From: DATJFH01 sp035495815
GTDB lineage: Bacteria; Acidobacteriota; Terriglobia; Bryobacterales; Bryobacteraceae
Reading direction: 5' to 3'
DNA: 64,000 nucleotides
Assembly (NCBI GenBank): GCA_035495815.1
Contig: DATJFH010000011.1
Location: 1-64,000, forward strand
The notes below the pieces were generated by a model. That model saw only the letters and a program-made list of their open reading frames with translations, was not told the origin of the DNA and ran no database searches. The position numbers were made by a program, and so were the translations under genes. This document shows positions 28,063 through 38,100 of this stretch, piece by piece (the first letter of the stretch is position 1; each line of letters begins with the position of its first letter).

Positions 28063-29772
28063 ATGTTGCAGACCCCGCGCCGCGAGCGCGTCTACGATGT
28101 CGTTGTGATCGGTTCCGGCGCCGGCGGCGGCACCGTCGTTCAGGTGCTTACCCGGCTCGGCATCGAGGTGGCCCTTCTCGAGGCCGGCCCCATGCTGCAT
28201 CCGGAAAAGGATTTCCGCGAGCACCAGATGCCGGCCGACTTCCCCCACCGCGGCGCCGGCGAGGGCGCGCCATTCTACTTCGGCAAGCAGCAGCGCGACT
28301 TCTTCGAGGTGAAAAACAGCTTCTGGGAAGATCCGAGCGAGCCCTACACGGTGGCGCCGGGCAGCCAGTTCAAATGGTTCCGCTCCCGCATCATCGGCGG
28401 CCGCACCAATCACTACGGCCGCATCTCGCTGCGGTTCGCCGAGTACGATTTCCATCCCTACTCGCGGGACGGCATGGGCGTCGATTGGCCCATCACCTAC
28501 GCCGACGTCGCTCCGTATTACGACAAAGCCGAATCGTTCATCGGCATCCACGGTTCGAGGGAAGGCATTCCCAGCGCGCCGGACGGCATCTTCCAGCCCC
28601 CGCCGGCGCTGCGGGTACCAGAGATCCTGATTCAGAAATCCTGCCGGAAACTGAACATTCCCTGCATACCGGCGCGCCGCGCCATGATCACGCAGCCCAC
28701 CAACGGGCGGGCGCCGTGCCACTATTGCGGACAGTGCGGGCGCGGCTGTCTGACGGCGTCGGCGTACTCCTCCTCTCAGGTCCAGATCTTTCCCGCGATG
28801 AAGACCGGCAAGCTGACGCTGTTCACCGACGCCATGGCGCGCGAGTTGATCGCCGACGATGCCGGCCGCATCCAGGCAGTCTCCTACATCGACAAGAACA
28901 CGCGCACGGAGAAGAGGATTCGCTGCCGGACGGTGGTCCTGGCGGCGGGAGCGTGCGAAACGGCGAGACTGCTGCTCAATTCCAAATCGCGCCGGTTTCC
29001 CAACGGGATCGCCAACTCATCGGGGCAGGTCGGACGCAACCTCACCGATTCGGTCGGCTTCACGGTCTCGGGACAGGTCCCGGCGCTCGAAGGTCTGCCC
29101 CGGCACAACGCCGACGGCGTCCGCGGCTCGCACGTGTACGTCCCCTGGTGGCTCTACGACAGGAAGAACGACTTCGCGCGCGGCTACCACATCGAGCTCG
29201 GCGGCAACTTCCGCTACCCGTCGGTGGGGGCCTTCCACGGGGTCTGCAATGAGCACGAAGGCTTCGGCGCGAGCTTGAAAAAGCAGATCTGGCGGGAGTA
29301 CGGCTCGACGGTGGGCGTCACCGGCCGCGGCGAAATGATCCCCAATGCCAAGAGCTTTTGCGAGATCGATCCGGCGGTGGTCGATCGCTGGGGCATCCCG
29401 GCGCTGCGCTTCCACTTCGCCTGGGGCGAGGAGGAGCGCAAGATGACGAAGCACATGGCGCAGACCTTCCGCGCGATCATCGAGACCATGGGCGGAAAGG
29501 TCCGCGGGATCGGCCGCACGATGTCGGAGCCCGGAGGCATTTCGATCGGGGGCTCCATCATCCACGAAGTGGGCACGGCCCGCATGGGCAAGGATCCGGC
29601 CAAGTCGGCGGTGGACGGCTTCAGCCGAGCCCACGATCACAAGAACCTGTTCGTGGCCGACGGCGCTCCCTTCGCCGGCAACCCCGACAAGAATCCGACG
29701 CTGACCATCATCGCGCTGGCCTGGCGCATGTCCGAATACCTGGCGGAGGAGATGAGGAAAGGCAATGTCTGA
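28063..29772 (+). CDS. GMC-family flavin dehydrogenase with a cysteine cluster
   Basis: A 569-residue FAD oxidoreductase. VVVIGSGAGGGTVVQ (14-28) binds FAD, and HEVGTARMGKDP with NPDKNPTLTIIALAWR near the C-terminus are GMC signatures. The sequence CHYCGQCGRGC gives C219, C222, C225 and C229, a spacing that could hold an iron-sulfur cluster, as is known close to the flavin in some bacterial FAD-glucose dehydrogenases. It has no signal peptide of its own. The next gene encodes the Tat-exported subunit-3 partner, and the two overlap by 8 bp, so the catalytic subunit may be exported by hitch-hiking on that Tat signal. It probably oxidises a sugar or polyol and passes electrons to a membrane carrier; no cytochrome subunit is adjacent. 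Confidence 0.88.
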   Translation: MLQTPRRERVYDVVVIGSGAGGGTVVQVLTRLGIEVALLEAGPMLHPEKDFREHQMPADFPHRGAGEGAPFYFGKQQRDFFEVKNSFWEDPSEPYTVAPGSQFKWFRSRIIGGRTNHYGRISLRFAEYDFHPYSRDGMGVDWPITYADVAPYYDKAESFIGIHGSREGIPSAPDGIFQPPPALRVPEILIQKSCRKLNIPCIPARRAMITQPTNGRAPCHYCGQCGRGCLTASAYSSSQVQIFPAMKTGKLTLFTDAMARELIADDAGRIQAVSYIDKNTRTEKRIRCRTVVLAAGACETARLLLNSKSRRFPNGIANSSGQVGRNLTDSVGFTVSGQVPALEGLPRHNADGVRGSHVYVPWWLYDRKNDFARGYHIELGGNFRYPSVGAFHGVCNEHEGFGASLKKQIWREYGSTVGVTGRGEMIPNAKSFCEIDPAVVDRWGIPALRFHFAWGEEERKMTKHMAQTFRAIIETMGGKVRGIGRTMSEPGGISIGGSIIHEVGTARMGKDPAKSAVDGFSRAHDHKNLFVADGAPFAGNPDKNPTLTIIALAWRMSEYLAEEMRKGNV

Positions 29773-30463
29773 AAAAAGCCGCCGCGCGTCCAAAGACCCG
29801 GTCAGGCATTCAGGCGGGGCAGGCGTTTCCGCGCGCCAACGCAGGGAAGCGGCGGCGCCCGCCACGAATTCCCCGGCTAAAGCGATCAGCCGCCGTGACT
29901 GGCTGGGCCTGGCGGCGGCATCCTACCTGTCAGGCGCGCCGGACCTCGAGGCCGCGCAGCACGTCCACAAAGCAGTAGCGGCAAAGTCCGGGGCCCCCTA
30001 CACACCCAAATATTTCAAACCCGCCGAATGGCGGACATTGCGCCTCCTGGCCGGCCTGATCATCCCCTCCGACGAGGAATCGAAGGGAGCGCTCGACGCG
30101 CGGGCGCCGGAGTTCATCGACGTGCTGTGCAGCCAGAACGAAGAGCTGGCCCTGATCTACACGGGCGGTCTCGCCTGGCTCGAAGCCGCGATGCAGCGCC
30201 GGTATGCGAGGGGATTCGCCGACGCCGAAAACGAACAGCGCCTCGAACTGCTGAACCTTATCGCCTATCGCAAGAACAAATCGCCGGACCTCAACGCCGG
30301 CATCCAATTCTTCGCCTGGGCGCGCAAGATGGTGGTGGACGCTTACTACACGCACCCGGCCGGCATCGCGCAGGTCGGCTACATGGGCAACTCCGCCATG
30401 ACGACCTTTCACGTCCCGGCCGAAGCCATCGACTACGCAATCAAAAGAAGTCCATTCCAATAA
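29765..30463 (+). CDS. Gluconate 2-dehydrogenase subunit 3-family protein, Tat-exported
   Basis: A 232-residue small subunit. Following a basic N-terminal stretch, ISRRDWLGLAAASYL (about 42-56) is a twin-arginine signal. The mature part has FKPAEWRTLRLLAGLIIPSDEESKGA, the usual opening of subunit-3 proteins, and YMGNSAMTTFHVP near the C-terminus. Such subunits pair with GMC flavoproteins and assist export or stability. The start overlaps the GMC gene by 8 bp, supporting a 1:1 complex. The N-terminal region before the Tat motif is unusually long (about 40 residues), and a start at a later codon is possible. The real substrate of the complex need not be gluconate. Confidence 0.85.
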   Translation: MSEKSRRASKDPVRHSGGAGVSARQRREAAAPATNSPAKAISRRDWLGLAAASYLSGAPDLEAAQHVHKAVAAKSGAPYTPKYFKPAEWRTLRLLAGLIIPSDEESKGALDARAPEFIDVLCSQNEELALIYTGGLAWLEAAMQRRYARGFADAENEQRLELLNLIAYRKNKSPDLNAGIQFFAWARKMVVDAYYTHPAGIAQVGYMGNSAMTTFHVPAEAIDYAIKRSPFQ

Positions 30464-30473
30464 GGAGTTCCCT

Positions 30474-31031
30474 ATGCCCAAGGTACTGATCGTGATCGGA
30501 GACGCGGCTGAAGCGCTGGACACTTACTACCCGTATTTCCGCGTGCAGGAAGATGGCTACGAAGCCGTGGTCGCCGCCCCGGAGAAGCGCACTTATTCGC
30601 TGGTGATGCATGAAGTCCCGCCGGGCTGGGACGTCACCAGGGAATCGCCCAGCTACCACATGGATTCGCACATCGCCTTCCGCGACGTGAATCCGGGCGA
30701 TTACGACGGTATCTTCCTCACCGGCGGCCGCGCGCCCGAATACCTGCGTTATGACGCGGACCTGCTGCGCATCGTGCGCTGCTTTTTCGAAAACCGGAAA
30801 CCGGTGGCCGTCGTCTGTCACGGCGCCGAGATCGTGGCCACGGCGGACGTCATTCGCGGGCGGCGCATGGCGACCGTGCCCAAGTGCCGGTTCGACGTGG
30901 AAGTCTGCGGGGCCACCTTCGTCAACGAGCGCTGCGTCCGGGATGGCAATATGGTCAGCGGCCGGACCTGGCACGACAATCCGTTCTTCATGGGCGAGTT
31001 CATGCGCATGCTGAAGGACGCGCGAGGATGA
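30474..31031 (+). CDS. DJ-1/PfpI-family protein
   Basis: A 185-residue cytoplasmic protein of the class I glutamine-amidotransferase-like fold. The nucleophile elbow is VAVVCHGAE, with Cys followed by His, and FLTGGRAPEYL is the preceding glycine-rich loop. Members act as glyoxalases, deglycases or chaperones, or have other hydrolase activities. The TAAGGAG ribosome-binding site overlaps the stop codon of the upstream subunit-3 gene, so it belongs to the same operon. A role in detoxifying reactive carbonyl products of sugar oxidation is a reasonable inference but unproven. Confidence 0.85.
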   Translation: MPKVLIVIGDAAEALDTYYPYFRVQEDGYEAVVAAPEKRTYSLVMHEVPPGWDVTRESPSYHMDSHIAFRDVNPGDYDGIFLTGGRAPEYLRYDADLLRIVRCFFENRKPVAVVCHGAEIVATADVIRGRRMATVPKCRFDVEVCGATFVNERCVRDGNMVSGRTWHDNPFFMGEFMRMLKDARG

Positions 31032-31032
31032 C

Positions 31033-31914
31033 GTGGTGACCCGCCGGTCGGCGCTGGCGATGGCGGCTGCCGCCTCGCTCGGGGCACGGCCGCCGCAGCT
31101 TCGCTTCGGATTCAGTCTCTACGGCATGAAATCGATGCCGGCCGCGGAGGCTGCCGGCCTTTGCGCGCGCATCGGCTACAAAGCCGTCGAGGTCGCATTG
31201 ATGCCGGGCTGGGACACGGAGCCGAAGCAGTTCTCTCCGGCGGCGCGCAAGGCGCTTCGAGAGAAACTGCGGGACCTCGACCTCACGCTGCCGGCAGTGA
31301 TGGACAACCTGAAGCTGCTGGGTACAGAATCCGAGCGCCGCGCCAACCTGGAGCGGCTCAAAGCCGCCGCCGGCGTGGCCCACGAAGTCTCGCCGGGTCC
31401 GCCCGCCGTGGTCGAAACCATTCTGGGCGGACGTCCCGCCGAATGGGAGCAAAGCAAGCAGGCCATGGCCGGCGAGTTGCGCGTGTGGGCCGGGACGCTG
31501 GCGCCGCTGAAAACAGTCGTGGCCATCAAGCCGCACGTCTCCGGGGCCATGGACAGGCCGGAAAAAGCGTTGTGGCTGCTGGACCAGGTGTCGAGCCCGT
31601 GGGTCAAGCTGGTCTACGACTACAGCCATTTCCAGTTGCACAAGCTCGACATGCGGCAGACCATGCGGCAGCTCGCCGGCCGCGCCGTGTTCGCGCATAT
31701 CAAGGACAGCGAGGGCGAGGCCGGCAAGTTCAGGTTCCTGCTTCCCGGCGACGGGAGCACGGATTACAAAGCCTACGTGCAGGCGCTGACAGCGGCCGGC
31801 TATCGCGGCGCCGTGGTCGTGGAGGTCAGCTCGCAGGTCTCGAATCAGCCGGGCTACGATCCTGCTTACGCGGCCAGACACTGTTACGAAAAAGTGGCTC
31901 CGGCGTTCGCATAA
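31033..31914 (+). CDS. Sugar phosphate isomerase/epimerase-like TIM barrel, exported
   Basis: A 293-residue xylose-isomerase-like TIM barrel. MVTRRSALAMAAAASLGA resembles a short Tat signal (TRRSAL). Motifs GYKAVEVALMPGW, VAIKPHVSG, LVYDYSHFQ, FAHIKDSEGE and GAVVVEVSSQ place the expected metal ligands (Glu, Asp, His, Glu) on successive strands. It begins with GTG at 31033 or 31036 one base after the DJ-1 stop, with GAGG 5-8 nt upstream. It is the fourth gene of the GMC operon and probably isomerises or epimerises an oxidised sugar, but exported members of this family are poorly characterised. Confidence 0.8.
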   Translation: MVTRRSALAMAAAASLGARPPQLRFGFSLYGMKSMPAAEAAGLCARIGYKAVEVALMPGWDTEPKQFSPAARKALREKLRDLDLTLPAVMDNLKLLGTESERRANLERLKAAAGVAHEVSPGPPAVVETILGGRPAEWEQSKQAMAGELRVWAGTLAPLKTVVAIKPHVSGAMDRPEKALWLLDQVSSPWVKLVYDYSHFQLHKLDMRQTMRQLAGRAVFAHIKDSEGEAGKFRFLLPGDGSTDYKAYVQALTAAGYRGAVVVEVSSQVSNQPGYDPAYAARHCYEKVAPAFA

Positions 31915-31923
31915 CCTATTACG

Positions 31924-33798
31924 ATGTCCCTGGAAACAACTCCCGCCCAGAGCAGAGCCCGGTCCGGGCAGGCGCTTTCGCCTGACAACAGCGAGGAGCA
32001 GGGATCTCCCGCAATCACCCTGAACCGCCGCGACTGGATGCGCCTGGCGTGCGGAAGCGCGGCGTCAGTGGCGCTTGGGCCTGCGCAGACGGCCGCGGGC
32101 AGGCTCCCGAACATCGTCCTGATCCTCACCGACGACCAGGGCTGGTGGGACGTGGGCGTGCACGGCAACCGGGACATCGAAACACCGGTCATGGACCGGC
32201 TGGCGGGTGAAGGCGTCGACTTCACCCACTTCTACGTTTCGCCGGTCTGCGCTCCCACGCGATCGTCCCTGATGACCGGACGCCACTATCTGCGGACGGG
32301 CATCTACAATACGCGCTTCGGCGGCGACACGATGCACTCCGGCGAAGTCACCATGGCGGAAGTTCTGCGCGCCCGCGGCTACCGCACGGGCCTGTTCGGC
32401 AAGTGGCATCTTGGCCGTTATTACAAGTACCTGCCCGCGCAGCGCGGCTTCGACGAAGCCATGACGTTCACGCAGGGTCACACCGAACGCTACTTCTATC
32501 CCGACGCGCTCGAATATAACGGCGAACGCGTGCAGGCCCGCGGCTACATCACCACGCTGCTTACCGACGCGGCCATTTCGTTCGTCAAAAAGAACCGGAA
32601 TCCGTTCTTCCTCTATCTCGCGTTCAACGTGCCGCACTCGCCTCACACGGTGGACGACCCTTACATCGTCAAGTACCTGAAGAAGGGCCTTCCCCTGACC
32701 GAGGCGCGGATCTACGGCATGATCACGCAGTGCGACGCCAACATCGGCCGGCTGCTGGCGGTTCTGGACGAGCAGAAGCTGCGCGACGACACGATCGTCA
32801 TCTTCATGAGCGACAACGGCGGCGTCAGCAAGCACTTCAAGGGCGGGCTGCGCGGGAACAAGGCGTCCGCTTTCGAAGGCGGCGTGCGCGTCCCGTTCTT
32901 CGTCAGGTGGCCGGGCCATTTTCCCGCCGGGGCGAAGGTGGACGCCATGGCCGCCCACATCGACCTGCTGCCCACGTTCTGCGAACTCACAGGAGCGAAG
33001 CTGCCGGCCGATCGCGTGATCGACGGCAAGAGCATCCTGCCGCTGATGAGGAACGGCTCCGGCGAGAGCCCGCACGAGTACCTGTACCACATCTGGGACC
33101 GCATGCGGCCGACCCTCGAGAGCAACTGGTCGATCCACGGCAGGCGTTACAAGCTGGCGGGCAAACAGCTCTTCGACCTGAAAAGCGACCCTGGCGAGAC
33201 GACCGATATTTCGGCCAGGCATCCCGACATCGCGCGGGATCTGCACGACAGGTTCGCGCAGTGGCTGGCCGAGGTCACCAAGGGAAAGAAGTTCGAGCCG
33301 GTCCCCATCGAAGTGGGGCGCGACGAAGAGAACCCGGTGGAGATCCAGGCAAGCTGGGCCCGGATCAACGGCACGCACGTAACCTGGAACTCGCCGGGCG
33401 AGGGCCAATCGGGCGGCGCGGCTCCACTGGGCGACGAGAAGAAGGACGGCGCCGTCAATTACACCTTCGCCGGTTACGATTGGGACACCATCGACGGATG
33501 GAAGAATCCCGGCGAGTCGGTGGCCTGGTCGCTCGATGCGGTCAAGGCAGGCGAGTATGAAGTGACGCTCAGCTACGGCTGCCTGCCCGAGAACGCCGGC
33601 GGAAAATTCCGCATTACCGCTTCGGGCTCGACACTCGAAGGCGCCGTACAGGCGACTCCGGACCGCAACCTGTTCCTAAGACGCCGGGTAGGGACGATCC
33701 ACCTCCGCCAGGGTCCGGCCATTTTGAAATTCGAGGTCGTCTCCGCGCCGCGCGGCGAGCTGATGGCGCTCAACCGGATCTGGCTGCGCCGCTTGTAA
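31924..33798 (+). CDS. Type I sulfatase with C-terminal beta-sandwich, Tat-exported (2)
   Basis: A 624-residue sulfatase. LNRRDWMRLACGSAASVA (33-50) is a twin-arginine signal after an unusually long, polar N-terminal stretch. Metal ligands D70-D71 sit in LILTDDQGWW, the formylglycine precursor C109 in VCAPTRSSLMTG, the catalytic Lys/His in FGKWHLG, and DNGG completes the site. The last 150 or so residues (after about 470) are an extra beta-rich domain with YTFAGYDWDTIDGWKNPGE, probably carbohydrate-binding. Its stop codon directly abuts that of the convergent sulfatase gene. A weak CATAAC hexamer ends 8 nt before the ATG. The substrate is unknown. Confidence 0.9.
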   Translation: MSLETTPAQSRARSGQALSPDNSEEQGSPAITLNRRDWMRLACGSAASVALGPAQTAAGRLPNIVLILTDDQGWWDVGVHGNRDIETPVMDRLAGEGVDFTHFYVSPVCAPTRSSLMTGRHYLRTGIYNTRFGGDTMHSGEVTMAEVLRARGYRTGLFGKWHLGRYYKYLPAQRGFDEAMTFTQGHTERYFYPDALEYNGERVQARGYITTLLTDAAISFVKKNRNPFFLYLAFNVPHSPHTVDDPYIVKYLKKGLPLTEARIYGMITQCDANIGRLLAVLDEQKLRDDTIVIFMSDNGGVSKHFKGGLRGNKASAFEGGVRVPFFVRWPGHFPAGAKVDAMAAHIDLLPTFCELTGAKLPADRVIDGKSILPLMRNGSGESPHEYLYHIWDRMRPTLESNWSIHGRRYKLAGKQLFDLKSDPGETTDISARHPDIARDLHDRFAQWLAEVTKGKKFEPVPIEVGRDEENPVEIQASWARINGTHVTWNSPGEGQSGGAAPLGDEKKDGAVNYTFAGYDWDTIDGWKNPGESVAWSLDAVKAGEYEVTLSYGCLPENAGGKFRITASGSTLEGAVQATPDRNLFLRRRVGTIHLRQGPAILKFEVVSAPRGELMALNRIWLRRL

Positions 33799-35124
33799 TC
33801 ACCAAAGCGCCGGTACCATCTCCCGATCGATCCGCGCCCACGCGGCCGTCAACTCCGCCAGCTTCTCCGGATTCGATGCCGCCAGGTCCTTGGTCTCGCT
33901 CATGTCCGCGGCCAGGTCGAAGAGCTCGATCGCCGGCTCTTTGCCGCCGCGCTGCGGCTGCCGCACGATCTTCCAATTGCCCTTCCTTAGAGCGCGTCCG
34001 CCGCCCATGCGCCAGAAGAGCGTCTGGTGGGGCGGCGCCTGCGTTTCTCCGCGCAGCAGCGGCAGCAGGTTGACGCCGTCGAGCCCGGCGGGCGCCGAGA
34101 CGCCCGCAGCCGCCAGGATTGTCGGCAGCAGGTCGCAGGAGATCACCGGCTGATCCATCGTCCGGCCGCCTTTGATCCGCGACTTCCACTGCATCATGAA
34201 GGGAATGCGAATGCCGCCCTCGTACATCTGGCCCTTCTGCCCGCGCAGCGGCGCGTTGCTCGACGTCAGCTCCTGGACCGGCCCGCCGTTGTCGCTATGG
34301 AAGATCACCAGCGTGTTCGGACCGAGCTTACGAAGCACCGCTCCGATGGCGTCGTCCATCGCCGAGAGCATTGCCGCGAACACGCGCCGGTGCGGATCGG
34401 CAATGGAAGCGAACCGCTTCATGTAATATTCCGAAGCCTGCATCGGGCTGTGAATCGCGTTGAAGGGCAGATACAGGAAATAGGGCCGGCCGCGATTCCG
34501 CTCGATGAATCCGGCAGCTTCCCTGCCCAACGCGTCGGTCAGGTACTCTTTTTCGTTGGCCACCTCGCGGCCGCGCAGCAGCGGGTTCTGCTCGTCATAG
34601 GGCGGCTCGTTCGGACGCAGGTGCGAGGTCACGCCCTGGTAGGGAGGCGGAACGTAATAATGCCCTTCGTGCAGAAAGCCGAAGAATTCGTCGAAGCCGC
34701 GGTTCAACGGATGATACTTTTCCGAGCCGCCGAGGTGCCACTTCCCGATGCAGGCGGTGCGGTATCCGGCAGTCTTCAGATGATCGGCGATCGTTTTCTC
34801 GGTCAGGGGCAGGCCGATACCGGGGAGCTTGTTCTTCACTCCGATCGCATTGAACTCATGACCGAAGCGGGTCTGATAGCGGCCGGTCATCAGGCCGGCG
34901 CGCGAGGGGCAGCACAACGGCGCGGTGACGTAGCCGCTGGTAAAGCGCACGCCGGCGGTGGCGATGGAATCGATATTCGGAGTCGGGATCTGCGGATTGC
35001 CCTGACAGCCCAGCTCGCCATACCCCAGATCGTCGGCGACGATGAGCACGATGTTGGGCTTCGCGCCCGAGGTGTTCTGCGCCAGCCCGCCGGCGAGCGC
35101 GCCGAGAAATTCACGCCGCAACAT
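33799..35124 (-). CDS. Type I sulfatase, Tat-type signal (3)
   Basis: A 441-residue sulfatase, downstream of the Oar receptor at 35130-38558 with only 5 bp between them, so the two form an operon. MLRREFLGALAGGLAQ is a short Tat-type signal. D31-D32 lie in LIVADDLGYG, the formylglycine precursor is C71 in LCCPSRAGLMTG (C-x-P-S-R with a second cysteine at x), and GKWHLGG and SDNGGP complete the active site. The frame is open further upstream, but that part overlaps the receptor gene and has no signal peptide. Together with its receptor it is the clearest receptor/sulfatase pair in the window. Confidence 0.92.
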   Translation of the reverse strand: MLRREFLGALAGGLAQNTSGAKPNIVLIVADDLGYGELGCQGNPQIPTPNIDSIATAGVRFTSGYVTAPLCCPSRAGLMTGRYQTRFGHEFNAIGVKNKLPGIGLPLTEKTIADHLKTAGYRTACIGKWHLGGSEKYHPLNRGFDEFFGFLHEGHYYVPPPYQGVTSHLRPNEPPYDEQNPLLRGREVANEKEYLTDALGREAAGFIERNRGRPYFLYLPFNAIHSPMQASEYYMKRFASIADPHRRVFAAMLSAMDDAIGAVLRKLGPNTLVIFHSDNGGPVQELTSSNAPLRGQKGQMYEGGIRIPFMMQWKSRIKGGRTMDQPVISCDLLPTILAAAGVSAPAGLDGVNLLPLLRGETQAPPHQTLFWRMGGGRALRKGNWKIVRQPQRGGKEPAIELFDLAADMSETKDLAASNPEKLAELTAAWARIDREMVPALW

Positions 35125-35129
35125 AGTGG

Positions 35130-38100
35130 TTAGAAGTAGAACCGCAGGGCGAGCTGGATCTGCCGTGGGTCCCGCGCCGAGGTAAACTGCCCCAGCCTGG
35201 TGTTCACCTGCCTGCCGGCATTGTCGAAGCGTGTCGTCGTATCCAGGCCGGTGAACTGAGTATGATTGAACGCGTTGTACATCTCCGCCCGGAATTGGAA
35301 CCGGATCTTCTCGTGAACCGGAAAGTTCTTGAAGATGGCGATGTCGAAATTGTTGGTTCCCGGTCCGCGAATCACCGACCGCGCGGCGTTTCCGAAGGTC
35401 CCCACCGCGGGGGCCGCGAATACATCCGTGCGGAAGTTCTGGTAAAAGGTGCGATCGCCCTTGGGCAGTACCGGATTGCCGGTCAGGTTCACGCGCGCTC
35501 CCTGCGAAGGCGTGCCGGTGGTATCCACCGCGCTCACGGTGGTGAAGCCCATGCCGAGCGGAGCCCCGCTCACGAAGCTGGCGATGCCGGAGACTTCCCA
35601 GCCGTCCAGAGTCCAGTGCGCGGGACCCTTTTTCCACGGCGTCGAGGGCAGGTCGTAAAGCCAGTTGATCTTGACCACGTGCGTACGGTCGAAGGCCGAG
35701 AGGCCGTAGTTCCAGATGCGCGCCGGAACCAGGGTGCTCACCGCCTCCGTATCGCTGGAGTTGAAGTCCATCGCCTTCGACCACGTCCAGGCGACGCCGA
35801 GCTGCAAACCGCGGGCGAACCGCCGGTTGGCCGTCATCTGGAGCGAATGGTAGCTCGAGCTGCTGGCAGGCTCGGTCACGTTGATGCTGTTGTCGCCGAT
35901 CAGCGGACGCAGGAAGGCCGGCGGCAGGGGACGCCCGGGCAGCGTCGGATCGAAGTTCCGGGAGTCGAAATTGGCGCCGGCCGGAATCGGATTGAGGTCC
36001 CGGTTCCAGTAGAGATGCCGTCCCAGCGAAGCGACGTAGGCGGCGTCCACGACCACGCCCCAGCCGACGTTATGCTGCACGGTGAGGCTGTAGTTGGTGA
36101 CCATGGGGACCTTGCCCTCGCGGTCGAGTCCCAGCACGTTCGAAGGGAACAGCAGGCCGGAGGAAGAGAGCAGCGTCGAAAGCCGGCCGTAGTTGATGAG
36201 CGGCGTCTGCACCAGCGGCGGCTGGGCCACCAGCGGCAGCCAGACGTTGGCGGTGAGGCGGTTGTAGAAGACGCCGATGCCTCCCCGAATCGACGTCCGG
36301 CCTTTTCCGAACGGGTCGTAGGCAAAGCCGAAGCGCGGTCCGAACTGGATGCCGCGGTCTTCCATCAGCGAGCGCGGATAGCCCTTCTGGCCGCTGACCA
36401 CGAGCCCGTTGGCCGTGTCGCCGGAATTGGGCGCGACGGCTCCGATGAGCGTGGCCGGATACGGCGTCCGGGTCACCGGATCGATTCCGATGCGCTGATT
36501 TTGCGCATTGAGCGCGGGGCTGATAAGCTTCACCGCCCTGGCCGGATCGAACAGCCCGGCTCCGAATCCGGCCAGGCCGTCCTTGGCGTCGAAGATCGGC
36601 GGAACCCAGTAAAAACGCATACCGTAGTCCAGTGTCAGCCGCGAGTTGATTCTCCAGTTGTCCTGCGCGAATAATTCCAGCGTACGGCTGCGTCCGTAGA
36701 GCCGCGGCCGCGCCGAAGGTTCGGAGTAGGAATTGAACACGCCCAGCGCCGCATTGGAGTAGGCGTAGCCGGTATCGAGCGGGTTGTTGGCGTTGCGTCC
36801 GAAGTCGATGCTGCCGTTGAAGGCGACGCCCTGGTTCACGTCGCGGCGGTCCCATTCGAAGAATCCTCCGGCCTTGAGCGTGTGCGGTCCGCGAATCAGC
36901 GTCAGCTTGTCGGTGAAGCTCAGCACGTCGTAGCGGTTGTCGGCGGGGAAGCGGCCGTTGATGGCGAAGTTCGCCGCGCTGGGCACTCCGCCGAAGGTCG
37001 CGTTGGGGACCAGCTTCAGCGGATTCAGAGGCGGGTTGAACTGACCCGCGAGGAAACCGACCGCGTCGCGCTGGTTGCGCTTCAATTGATCGTCCGAAAT
37101 CGTGTGAGATTCCGGATTGCGCAGCCAGCCCACCTGCAGCTCGTTGACCATCGAGGGCGAGAAGATCCGCGTATACCGGCCCGAAACCCCGCGATTCGGC
37201 GCCTGGAACTTGAACTTCATCTGCGGCCAGTTAGCCTGCGCGCCGGTCGAGCCGACGGCGCCTTCCGAAACTTCGTTGAAGCCGGTGTAGCTGACGTAAA
37301 CCTGGTTCTTCGGGTTGATGTTCCAATCGCCCTTCAACAAGTCGGAGCGCTTGGGCGCGTTGATTTCGGCGGTGAAAACATAGTTGTAATTCCCACGCGA
37401 GATGTTGCGGTCGAAAAAATTCGGGTTGTCGAACGCTTTCAGCAGGGCGACGCCGCTGGGGTCGAGGCGCGCGGCGGGAATCCGGTTACCGGCGAAGGGC
37501 TGGCCGGTCAACGGATCGCGAACGGTGATCAGGGCATTGTTGACGTCCCGCGATTGCGAGAAATCGCCGGCGCGCTCGAGGTCGGTGGGCATGGTGACGG
37601 TGCGGTTGCCGCCCGTCCTGATGGGCCAGAACTCCTGGCTCCAGAAAAAGAACAGCTTGTTCCGGTCGCGATTGAATTTTCCCAGCGCGATCGGACCACC
37701 CACGTTGTACGACCAGGTGTTGTAGCGATAGCGGGGTTTCTTCTGTCCCAGCTGGTTGTCGAAGAAGTTGGTGGCGTTGAACTGCTCGTGACGTTTGAAG
37801 TAGGAAGCCATTCCGTGGAAATCGCGCGTGCCGGACTTGGTCAGGATGTTGACGTTCGAGCCTGCGTTGCGGCCGTACTCCGCCTGGTAGTTGCTCAGCA
37901 GGACCTGGACCTCGCCCACCGCGTCCATGTTGACCTGAAGCTTCTGCGAGAATCCGTTGTCGAGATCCACGGTCGGGACGCCGTCGATGGCCACATTGTT
38001 CGCCGTCCTGCGGTTGCCCATGACGCTGAAGATCGTATCGCGGTCGAGCGCCTGCGTTTCCTGCGTCACCACCACGCCCGGCAGCAGGCCGACGAGGGAG

